From Glandiceps talaboti (taxonomy: Eukaryota; Hemichordata; Enteropneusta; Spengelidae), in contig NC_135561.1 in the NCBI RefSeq assembly GCF_964340395.1, positions 2,524,001 through 2,588,000 on the forward strand: 64,000 nucleotides of DNA, given 5' to 3'. Shown in pieces: positions 51,790-64,000 of this stretch (position 1 is its first letter; each line of letters starts with the position of its first letter). The notes under the pieces were generated by a model. The model was not told where the DNA came from. It ran no database searches and worked only from the letters and a program-made list of their open reading frames with translations. The position numbers and the translations under genes were made by a program.

Positions 51790-54180
51790 TACATGTCTAT
51801 CTGCAAAGGTGTGTATACCTGCAATGTTGATATGAGCTCTCCATTTACACACAGACTGCTACAATATACGGAGAGACATTATGACATCATTATCTGGTGC
51901 CAAAATGAAAACTGTCGTTCTTTTGCTATGTTGTTGTTGATCAATGTAAATAAACGTACAGTGAATATCTTCTGACCTCCGATCATTAAAAGAGACATGT
52001 ATTTTAGCCTTTTTCTTTCTTAACTAATTTGTGAGATTGATCGACTTTATAACTTCTTGAAAGTGTGTGGTTTATTTGATATTTTTGAACAATGTGAGGA
52101 TTCATAAGGCATGCGTTTCACACACATCGTTTTAGTCATCAATCAATCAACACTTCAAACCATCTGTTAAAACAGCCTTTAATCGTAATCTAGCATCAAT
52201 AGCTACGAGTTTGCATATAAATGTCAACCGAACATGTCTTGCTGACAATGAAAGGCACTCTACAGCTTGGAAGTGTTTATTAACTCAGGGGAATTAAGTT
52301 ATATATTTACATAACGTATGGACATTAGACATAGGAAAACTTAAACACTAAAATATAATCCCCGGTATTAGTCTACCGTACAGAATAAATACACACAGAA
52401 TAAAAAGTAAAGATAAATAAATAAACGAATGAAAATTCTACCAAATAATTGATATTTTGATATGAATACAACATTACAATCTCCACGCAATCAATTATTT
52501 TGTTATCTCTCTTGCACCAGGAATATTAAACTTGTATCACCGTAGCATCTGAATACATATATGTCTCATGTTGCTCATCGTTCGCACATGTTCCTTAGAG
52601 TTTCGACTAGGGTCATTGACATCTGCATTAAAAAATCAATATATACAATCTGTCTTGTTTTAGTTGACTATCAAGTGACAGGAAGTCTTAGTAATATGTG
52701 TACAAGATATCGATGATCGACGTGACAGGGAACGTTGCTGTATGTGTTAAAACTACAGAACTGTGCCTTTATTGTTGTATAGATGTGGTACATGTTTTGA
52801 TGTATTTGAATGTAGTCGGTGTCTTTACTATTGTACACATGCATAACACTGGATGCATGGATAATCATGTGTAAACATTTCATTTAATTTGAGCCAGCGT
52901 TTTGGAAGGAAAGACAAGTAGACATACGTACAAACACAGACAGACTGACAAACAGTCAGCCAGATATACATAGGTATAACATTAACCCCATCTAAAGGAT
53001 TTACCAACAAGTTACACACTACGGATCAGAATGATCGCATTTTAACTGTTTTTAGTGCACCTCTCGTGTGTTAATAATTGTTATCCGCTAGTGGAGGTTA
53101 AAACAGTATTTTTTTACAGACGGAGGAAATGTCGAAAATATTCAACAAAATGACGTCCTTCTGTGTACCAACCAGCAATGTAATGATTCAAATATGTCAT
53201 CTATATAAAACCCTTCGCTTAACAAACTATCAAAAAGACAAATACACAATGTGAAAAGATAAGACAGTGTCGAACATTAGAATGATCAATTTTAGTTTTA
53301 ATACATGCACGGGTTTAAGATGGAGAAATGTCATATAAAATTGGCATTTGTACAATTATACATAACTGCCTCTATCTATAGAATAATTGGCCACGACTAT
53401 TGTCCGATATTGACGACATGGAACACTACACCTGAAAAAAATGCATTTGTACAATTGATAAAATGGAATGAGGAATGTGAAACGCATACATTAGACGAAT
53501 TATCTGGAGGTTTATTCAACGATGCACTCATGCATTATAATCGGAGATAGCCAATTCCATGGATGAATGTGCAAGGATGCGAGAAGTGACACACAGTCGT
53601 CATAAATACATAGTTAGAGCATGAGTACTCGTAGTTGTGCAAGCTATTTTGTTGGTATTTGAGAAACAAGACTCTCCGTACGATTGTTTATTAAAATATG
53701 GATAAGCAACTGGTAACGTGACTTTTCATACCAATGGCAACGGTAAATTGACTTAGATATAAAATACTCACCATTGCCATCAACATATATGCATGTATCA
53801 AGGAAATAATATAATTAGAATAGACAAACAAATACACTTGTGTTGAGAAAAATTTAATTCCAAATGTGCATAGTTAGAAAACATTGCTGGTATACTTTCC
53901 AATATGAGACAAGCTTAAAATATTTCAACGTTGTTCCACTCAATTACAGACTTGTCATTGCAAAGTAGTCCCGTTGAGTTTTATTGTTCGCTGAAAGTAT
54001 ATAACACCGTGGAATACAATAGCATAGAACATTTCACAATTGTCAGTGTGTAGTAAAGTACAGGTTGTAAACAAGGTAGGTGAGTTTAAAACACATGACC
54101 GATTCAATTAATTCACAACAAGATGCTAGAGATTATTCACCGCCAACTATACGACTAATGCGCATGTTTTATTAGACGCA
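51790..54180. other. AT-rich stretch without a recognised gene
   Basis: Nothing recognised with support. A short match between 51905-51935 and 58170-58200 (TGTCGTTC-TTTGTATGTTG-type) is too weak to call. Confidence 0.4.
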
Positions 54181-54582
54181 GAGTAAAACGGCACGTCTCG
54201 GTGCCATCGAGTTCACACAGCGTGGTTGGCACTAATGTGTGCAGTACAGTTGAGAAGTATACGCTCTTTATTCTAACTGTTTACGAAGCAGCATCGGTCG
54301 TCAAGCCCGTATACGCGAACGAGCAAGTTTAAGTTCACCGTCGGGTCGACAACAAGTTATACATGATTTATCGTGGTGATCATAGCAAACGTGAACAATA
54401 CCTCGTCAGATGTCTTCTCTAGGCTCACAAACTAACAGTATATCACACACTGTGTGTGTGTGTCATATCTTATGAATAATAGGATGATGGATGGACGTAA
54501 GCCTATAGAAAGACTTGTAGGTCATTTGATAGGGTTATTTATTGATATCACACTAACCATAAACTTCATTTCTTCCACAGGA

Positions 54583-54626
54583 CTGACAGGATTGGTTTAC
54601 ATTGTCCAATGCTAACTGGATGCCGG
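54583..54626 (+). other. Candidate non-coding 5' UTR exon
   Basis: Bounded by a pyrimidine-rich acceptor (CATTTCTTCCACAG, ending 54582) and a donor GTAGGT at 54627. It lies about 125 bp upstream of the coding exon at 54752. The DNA just upstream (54180-54420) is richer in CpG than its surroundings, as expected near a promoter. No experimental support. Confidence 0.25.
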
Positions 54627-54751
54627 TAGGTGTTTCGGATTTCGCGGAAAGAATGCCCTAATGTCAGTAATGACATGTAATGTTAAAGGCGCGTTACGTA
54701 CATTCATTGAAGTTATAGCCTTCATTCATGCAGACGGATAATATACAAACA

Positions 54752-54846
54752 ATGAAGCTCAATGTACAAGTTTCATTCGGGACAAGGAAAGGGAGGCTTG
54801 TCGTAGCCATAGGAATTGTACTCATTTGTTTTTCCTCGTCAGTCGG
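54752..54846 (+). CDS. Candidate first coding exon: signal sequence
   Basis: ATG 54752-54754 opens 31 codons plus two bases up to a strong donor (GG|GTAAGT, 54846/54847; phase 2). The peptide has a basic stretch GTRKGRL followed by a hydrophobic core VVAIGIVLICFSSSVG, a signal peptide or signal anchor. An in-frame ATG at 54728 would add eight polar residues. The exon could begin after the CAG at 54731-54733, preceded by a weakly pyrimidine-rich tract. No downstream exon was recognised in the remaining 9 kb, so the protein is unknown; introns would have to be long. Confidence 0.4.
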
Positions 54847-54852
54847 GTAAGT

Positions 54853-57800
54853 TTGATTTATATTGTTCATCTATCCAAATATGTCACGTGACACAACTTT
54901 CAATTCGAGTCAAACAGAACATTAGAACTCACGTATTTATATTCACCGTGTAGTATGCACTTGTGTTAAACCTTCAGTATGCCCACAGTAAAGGTATCAC
55001 TCATTTTGTCTGTGTTTTGTTCTTAAAACTCCGAGCTCTGCACTTTGTTGGAGGTAGTTGTTGGCATGTTCACAATCCCCACATATTCTGGGATAAACAT
55101 TTATACCCATAAGGGAAATATTTACGAGTTCTGAAACACTGCGTTGTTCTGTGACTGTTAGCTTCAGTAGATATTTACCTTAGTAAATAGTGGAACACGA
55201 TGTATATTTAACTCTGACAAAATCATGAGATGATAATCGGCCGATACGCCTAATTATTCCACTGGGTAACATGATTTACATTCTTAATGGAACAACAAAA
55301 CATAGAAGTTAAACCAAAACAGGAAACAGAGAAAACAAATACAACCAAGAACAATAAATCTGAATTACATGTATAACCTGTCAAATTATGACAATGTGGC
55401 AGTCTGAGCACACTTAATAGACTAAGTGGAGAATAATATCACACTATGGGGATATTGAGCATGTCTATATTTGTTTTGTTAACACATTATTAAAATGTTA
55501 TTGCTGGTTATGTCACTTAATGTACCATATTACGATAATGTATTGGTTTTCCTTATTTCATCCTACATAAATACGCTACTAGTGGGTAAAATTCAACAAG
55601 TTAATAAATTGAATATATAAAAAAAACTGAGTTTTATTCTTACTTTTATAAATATGTATTATATAATAAGTAATATTGGAAGATGTAGTGATATTAAAAT
55701 AACATAATTTAGAATTATACAAGTTGAGACTTTACACTTTCATCTTTATCCAAATAAAAATACTTACATAAAACTTTGATTAAACTCTTCTAGTATAATG
55801 TTAATGTTGATAATGCCTTCTATGACATTTGATTGCATAGCAGGGAGTTTCTGTACATTTTTATACGTATAACAAATTACGTCATCATACCGTCTATACA
55901 TTTTATCCTAAAACCCTGTTTGAGTTCAGCCAATTTCAAGTGATAGTTAACTATGCTTCAGTAAGTAGAATACTGTACTGCGTTTGCCCTTTAAATGTGC
56001 CTCAAAAAATGGCGCCCTAAAAGGTATAAACTTAGTTTGTGCCCCTAATTTTTTCTCTACTATAATAATGATTTCAGCAAAATCTAACGAAGTTTACATA
56101 TCGAACAATGAATGGATTGAGTGCATCAATAAAGCAAACTTAGAACTATTTACAGTTCCAAACAGGGTATATTTTTGATGACATAAAAAAAATCGGTTGT
56201 CGTACTTGATACCATTTGATCACATGTTTCATTTGAATTGTACTTTTATACACATGACATTTTAATGTACGTTGGAAAGAATTTACCGACGATATATCTT
56301 ACTTACTGTCATATTAATGTCATTTGTGACCTTACAAGGCGACTGGGTTACTCAAACTATGATAAACTCGACATATGTTGTGTTTTATATGTGAAACCAG
56401 ATTAATACAGCTGTTGCTTGGATATATCGTTATGGTGGTCGTTTTAGGTATGGCGCTGAGGCCATGACAAGGTTAAGAGAACTTCAACATGACATTGTCT
56501 TTCAAATGAGCTGTTATATTGTACATGTAGGACACAGCTGGCAGTACGAAGTACTATTTGAGTATATTTTGCAATTATAATATACAGTTAGCAATACCAA
56601 AAACGATAATGTTCTATTGTTAAAGTGACCTCGAGGATTGGGTACTTATTTTGGATTTTTAATTTTTGTCAAACAATTTATCATGGCTTTCTACTTGACA
56701 GATCAAGGTGAAACAATATATGCCAAGTCCTTGTTTGTAACTCAATAAATGGCTAAAGATTAATAAATGTGTAACATATTTGGTGTTGTGCGTACAATAA
56801 AACTTTTTTTTTTACAGTGTCTAGCTTTTTACAGTGTATTGAGTTACAAAACACAGGCCTTGTCAAAGTTGTTTCATATTGATTTTTGAAATAGGAGGCC
56901 ATGATAAAATTGTTTTATAAATTCAAAGTTCAAAATAAATACCAAATCCGCATCCATGTGGCCCCTTTTATATCTGTTAATATAATGGCATATCTGCAGT
57001 CTGACAACATTGCCATGTGTCTTGGAGTTACTGCACTAGATGTCATGTGCTTTCAACAATGTATGGTTCATGAAAAACGGTAATCTACAGAGATAAAGTG
57101 CATCATTCTATAGGCATATACTCCCGTTGCGTAAGTGTCGTTGACAAACTGTGCTCTCGGACCTACGACATGACCCCAATCTTTAGCTACTGAAGTCTCC
57201 ATTAGCTGTGACAAACTTGCACAGTGATTGCTCTGTACCAAGGTTCATGTAATCTAGTTACATTACTATGCTGAATAGGGCTTATTGATAACTTTACCAG
57301 TACAACAACAACAGGTGATAATAACTCAGTGTAAAGGAATTACAAATGCTTTTAGGGATACCAATAGAGAATGTATCTTGAAAGAAAACGCCATTAACTT
57401 GTACTTTGCCTCTAGCTGGAGACTATCAGTAACTGATTACACACTCACAACAATCAAGATCTAAGAGATCTATGAGACAAACACATCTCCCAGAAAGTAG
57501 CGCCATTTTGATTTTAATGGTATATTTGCAACTTTCTTTACAATTCGATAGTGTGTCTCCAATATACATTTGAATACTTAATTTGACCTGAAATAGAGAT
57601 ACTAACGAAATGTTATTTAGTATGGAATGTCTACGGTTTTCAATAAGTCCTGCGGTACGTTAAACTCTTCTCACTATTGATTGGGAATCGTCAGACTACT
57701 CGCATATCATTCATACAAGTATATGAAAGAAAATACATGTTCTGTTCATTTCCTCCTACCTACCCATCCGTGAACTGACCATAAATAATTCAATTATTTC

Positions 57801-59165
57801 TGCAATTGCGCAATAATTTCAGTACTGAACTAATGGACAACGGGTTGCAGAACATCTGTAGATGTGCGCTAGGGAATGAGAAATGTCGTTATAAAACACA
57901 TGCTTCAGAATATTTGATCATACATAAAATCATTGGAGTCACAGTTGTCACAGTGAGAGTCGAACCGTCAGAACTTTAAGGAATACATGTAATGCGTTAA
58001 TAGCTTCTCATAACAGAATTCTAGAAAGTTCTCTTATGGAAACGATACTTCTGACTTGTGAGTTTCATACCAATCACCCAAAAGCCCTGCTTAGTCCCAA
58101 TACAACTAAATGTTATATAAATAGCAACTACATTTATCAAGTGCATTCCACAAAATTATCTACTTGGAAATTTGTACGTAAGATATGTCGTTCGTTTGTT
58201 ATGCTGCTTCTTCAACTTACAAACACTGTACACACGTTTATTTAGGACCGTGGTTGTTAATGGTTTTCATACAGTTTAAATGTTGTACTAGAATTTCAAC
58301 ATTTGGTTCTGGCGTATTAAAATAATAACAAGACTTTGTCAAACGGGACTGTCACTCTGACAGTTAACTTATTGGTCTAATAAATTGATTACAGTTGCAA
58401 AGCACCTGAGAGAGCAATTACGGCTTTACAACTTGTATGAAGCCATTACTTGAAATGATAAAAAAGCACGATTTCGAAGTGTATTTCAAACAAAACTGTA
58501 TTTTGTGCCTTTGTTGCACCTTATCCGTTTAATCTGCCGTCACTTTTAAAACATGCCGTATAAGCTGACAGTGTAAGGACACATGATGCAATTAGAGCAA
58601 TACCGTATCCCAGCGTTCGCCTTTGTGAACAGTGGCAACATATTGTATGACATATAGTTAATGAAATAGTGCATGACATAATTGTGGTAAGACAAGATAG
58701 GACTGCATGATACGTCTTATTTGTTTGATTTCTAATATTGTATGTACATCATGTGGTTAAATATGCCACTGTGAAACATATCTAGACGATATTCACGTGG
58801 ATAAAATGTATTTGTATCGGTAATGCTTTCAGAAATGAAATATTACACTACAATGGCACGTATGATATATACATTGCAGGTGACAAATAAAATATCTAGT
58901 TAATGAGTCACTTTAATATTCCTGACAATAGTAAGAGTATATTATGTTTCAAGTCTTAGATAAACACTATTTATCAAACTAATTAAAATGATGATGTTAT
59001 CAAAGGACTGGTGTTGTCAATATAAATTTTAAACTCACACCATTTTCACTGCTAAGTTTATTATACAGTCACTATTGATTGTACTTCATCTGTGAGAACA
59101 ACATTAGTGCTAGGTGCTTAATTACTAGATTACCCATTGAATAATATCAAATGGTTGAATCACAA
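54853..59165. other. AT-rich stretch, possible intron, no exon recognised
   Basis: If the exon at 54752 is real, this would be its first intron. Short ORFs present are unconvincing. Confidence 0.4.
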
Positions 59166-59169
59166 AATT

Positions 59170-59418
59170 TAAAATTACGAAAACCAATTTTAAATTCTGA
59201 ATTTAGAATTTGAAATTCTGCATTTTGAATTTTAAATTTTTAAATTTGAATTTTGAATTTTGAATACTGAATTTTATGTTTTGGAATTTGAATTTTGAAT
59301 TTTGAATTTTGGATGCTGAATTTTATGTTTTGGAATTTGAAATTTGAAGTTTGAATTTTAAATTTTGAATTTTGAATGCTGAATTATATGTTTTGGAATC
59401 TGAAATTTGAATTTTGTA
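59170..59418. repeat. AATTTTGA-type minisatellite with higher-order period
   Basis: Degenerate GAATTTT/GAAATTT octamers. A longer unit, GCTGAATTTTATGTTTTGGAAT followed by octamers, recurs at about 59265, 59318 and 59380, giving a period near 55-60 bp. Confidence 0.85.
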
Positions 59419-59884
59419 TAACCGTCTCAACCTTCTTATAAAATTGTGTGGTTTTTCAGGCTATACTGTTATATTTCTAAAGTCAAAGATCGGATATACA
59501 AAGTTATGAGTTACATATGTAAAAAGTTCAACACCTCGAAGGATAAACACATCATGAATTATCTGTCTTCGAGTCGCCCACAGCTGAACGCTATGTTGTT
59601 GTTAAGGATATCATTATTTACTTTAGTCACGACCGATAACCTTGACATATCCCCATGACTTTAAAAGTAACTTTTTGGCAGATTCTAGCTAATTAGATGT
59701 AGACAGCTTGCGTACATATATATTTTCCTTGCCTGGAGAGACAAATATGGTTGTCATTTATTGGTTGTCGGTCATATGCCCTTCTGAAGTGGACAAACGA
59801 AATTGACAACGTTATCCGAAGTAATAATACACTATTATCAATACCGTAACGTCAGCGATAAGACGAGTTGTTTTTGCGTATTGC

Positions 59885-60028
<144 letters not shown>

Positions 60029-60029
60029 C

Positions 60030-61840
<1,811 letters not shown>

Positions 61841-62559
61841 CAGTTTACACTACTAAATCTAAATGCGGCGGTAAATTTTATTCCACTTTTATGTGAAAAA
61901 AGAAAAAACAACATCATATTCAACAAAGGTAGCAATATTTCTATGTACCCGTACCCTGTTAGACAGTTTATATATATTCCTAACACATATATCACAAAGT
62001 CGAGCTATAAACCTGTACCAGTCACGACTCGTTATGACACTTAAATCCATTGTGTAACATTTCAAAAGTGATGATTCTTCAGAGACGAGTATTGATGTCA
62101 CATTCAGATAAGTAAACTACTTTTGTGCAATAAATAATTCAAACCAGTTAAAAACTCTCCCTAGTGTCCATGATTTGTCGAGGGTTTTTGTATATTTTAT
62201 GATCGTTTTACGAATATACAAGTAATATAATGATTATAATAAATCATAGTAAGATGTGATGGGCATTCACAAGGAGAAATTAAAACGAACTTTTAAAGTC
62301 TAAATGTCAAGAACCCCTTTTCGTAATTTTGATGACGCGTCACACTTCGTAGTATTTGCGAAGGAACGGGAATTGATTCTTGAAAGAGTCAATACTTGCA
62401 TGTTTATATTGCTGTCAATGCAAGCTAGCTGCTTTCTCGAAATATCATAACACCAAAACAGTAACGTTATAAACCAATCTTTAAAATATTCATCAAATAA
62501 CCAGTTAAATATATACTACAAATAAATTAGACAATTGTTTAAAGTGCAATTATGCAGGC

Positions 62560-62662
62560 ACAGCTATTTATTAATTTATTTATTTATTGCGTCCCTTTTG
62601 TATCAGGGGCTCACTAAGAGTGTTAGGAGCAGCTCTAACAAAAAAAATTAAAATACAGCTAT
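62560..62662 (-). mobile_element. 87-bp truncated LINE/SINE 3' end with target duplication
   Basis: ACAGCTAT at 62560-62567 and again at 62655-62662 flank an 87-bp insert. On the minus strand the insert ends in GGGACGCAATAAATAAATAA, a TAAA-repeat tail as in CR1/L2-type retrotransposons. The exact flanking duplication and oriented tail identify a target-primed insertion truncated at its 5' end. Confidence 0.7.
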
Positions 62663-62994
62663 ATAACTATACAGTAAAACAAAGCAAATGTTTCCACAAA
62701 GAAATAATCAACTGAAGGTTAAGCGCACGCGACGAAACAAAATACATTGTTGGCTTATTGTGTTTTATGTGTATCTGATTCATTTGTTTCTATCTCATCC
62801 CAATTGACAATAAACTAATGTAAAATAATGAAATGTCAAAGTTCGTCAAGTGTATGTAAATATAATAGTCACACTTTCAACAAGTTTATCGTTTTATCAG
62901 TTTCTATATGTGAGATATCAAAGGAGAAGTAAATTGTACATTTTACACTGGAAGTGAGTCTTTTAAAGCAATTAGACCAAAACAGTTCTGTGAT

Positions 62995-63312
62995 TCCGAT
63001 TACGCTCAATTTTAGAATAGGTGGGGGTAGGTAGATTTATTAATTGTTTCATGTGTGAGTGTCTAGTTCAGGTAGTTATGTTTTCCGTTGTTTTCAATAT
63101 TGTCTTTGTGTTATTGGTTTCTTCCCAACAGATATACAGACATTACAGATTAGAAGAACAGTTGTATATTGTCGTTTTTAAGTTGATGTCAGTTTCCGTA
63201 TCCCTTATTTCTCGCGAGAATTCACGGTGTTATCATTTTTGTCAATACGTAAAAAAAATAGGGTCGGCAGTGAAAAATTAGGTGGGGTCGGGTATCCGGA
63301 ACCAAACTAATC
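62995..63312 (+). repeat. Dispersed repeat, copy 2 (plus)
   Basis: Aligns with the reverse complement of 25405-25740 along its length (GGTAGTTATGTTTTC, TATTGGTTTCTTCCCA, AACAGTT-TATATTG, TCGCGAG, AGGGTCGGCAGTGAA, AATTAGGTGGGGTCGGGTA, GGAACCAAAC). This copy shows a 318-bp minimum extent for the family. An 86-codon frame at 63021 is disrupted relative to copy 1 and is not called. Confidence 0.7.
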
Positions 63313-64000
63313 TTTTAAACCTTACTATGGAACAGATATAAGCCAGGCAATCATGGAGATACTACAAAACACTAAGGCAAATTTTAAAATAAAGAAACGA
63401 AAACTAGTATATTTTTATTTACATCACATTGGGACTTGCCAATATTTTTGTATGCTTAATATACTAGCGTGTTGTTGAGTGAATATCTTCGAGGTGGTGC
63501 TTAAACCTCGTAAAGGTGTATCAGATATAAAGACTGACGAATTAATAGTTTTGAAAATTCTAAAATCTGGTGTGCAGTGCACAGGTTACTTTTGAACGAC
63601 TAAATAATTGCTTGCAGCAATCGTTTAGCTGATTCTAATCGTAAATCAAATCAAGTAGCGATAGTGAAAACGAAGCGCTGTCACCGTGAAATGTGAAACT
63701 AGCTTCACAGTTATTTAAGATTATATGTGTACGAACAATATTAAACCACAGGTATACAAATTATCAAACAGCTGTGTTTTCAATAGTGAATGTTTATTGA
63801 ATGTTTATAGAAACTGCACGAACACTACTAACTGACACCGATTATACACAGGAAATGCATGTCATCATGTCTCAGGGTGGTAGACATTTCATCGTGTTCA
63901 GTGTCATTTGTCAAGATTACACAGCTGATGTACGTCACAGATAATAACATAATTGGTATTCAAACGGATAAATGTCAGTATGATGGCTAGTCACAAATGT
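63313..64000. other. AT-rich stretch without a recognised gene
   Basis: Nothing recognised up to the window end. Confidence 0.5.

Noticed and set aside
63021-63281. 86-codon hydrophobic ORF similar to a minus-strand frame at 25544-25726
   Set aside because: The similarity is due to a shared dispersed repeat; the frame is broken between copies.

Overview
The window looks like intergenic or intronic DNA of an invertebrate animal. It is AT-rich on inspection and full of tri- to pentanucleotide microsatellites. It has no long open reading frame, no operon-like packing and no rRNA or intact tRNA gene, and it carries debris of metazoan-type retroelements (Penelope-like elements, a CR1/L2-like LINE, tRNA-derived SINE heads, foldback elements and MITEs). 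I cannot name the species. A marine invertebrate such as a hemichordate, lancelet or mollusc is a guess. Nearly all apparent long ORFs are translations of microsatellites.

Layout. 0-5 kb: a small foldback element, a (GTAT)n block, then two copies of a Penelope-like element (PLE) in opposite orientation between two (TA)n tracts, each carrying a hammerhead ribozyme. 5-17.6 kb: mostly featureless, with a 293-bp tandem duplication at 11.0-11.5 kb and two more (TA)n loci (11.7-12.05 and 16.68-17.05 kb) holding palindromic hammerhead elements, partly of a second family. 17.6-24.6 kb: a SINE relic and microsatellites. 24.6-35.4 kb: a signal-peptide-like first exon with an NRF1-type promoter site and a good splice donor, followed by about 10.6 kb of diverged, repeatedly duplicated sequence that looks like decayed tandem duplicates. 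35.7-47.1 kb: LINE remnants, a TA-flanked MITE, a long-arm foldback element, and large microsatellites. 48.9-51.3 kb: a second diverged duplication. 54.5-54.9 kb: a second candidate gene start (5' UTR exon, then an exon coding for a signal sequence, then GTAAGT). 55-64 kb: mostly unique AT-rich DNA with (TA)n tracts, an octamer-like minisatellite, a truncated LINE with an 8-bp target-site duplication, and a second copy of a repeat also present at 25.4 kb.

The most notable content is the set of type I hammerhead ribozymes. Two element families unrelated in sequence share one design: a 3-bp stem III with a 3-nt loop, a U-U pair next to stem II, location inside (TA)n, and inverted or palindromic arrangement. 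The second is the long decayed array at 24.7-35.4 kb, which only appears when separate stretches are compared with each other.
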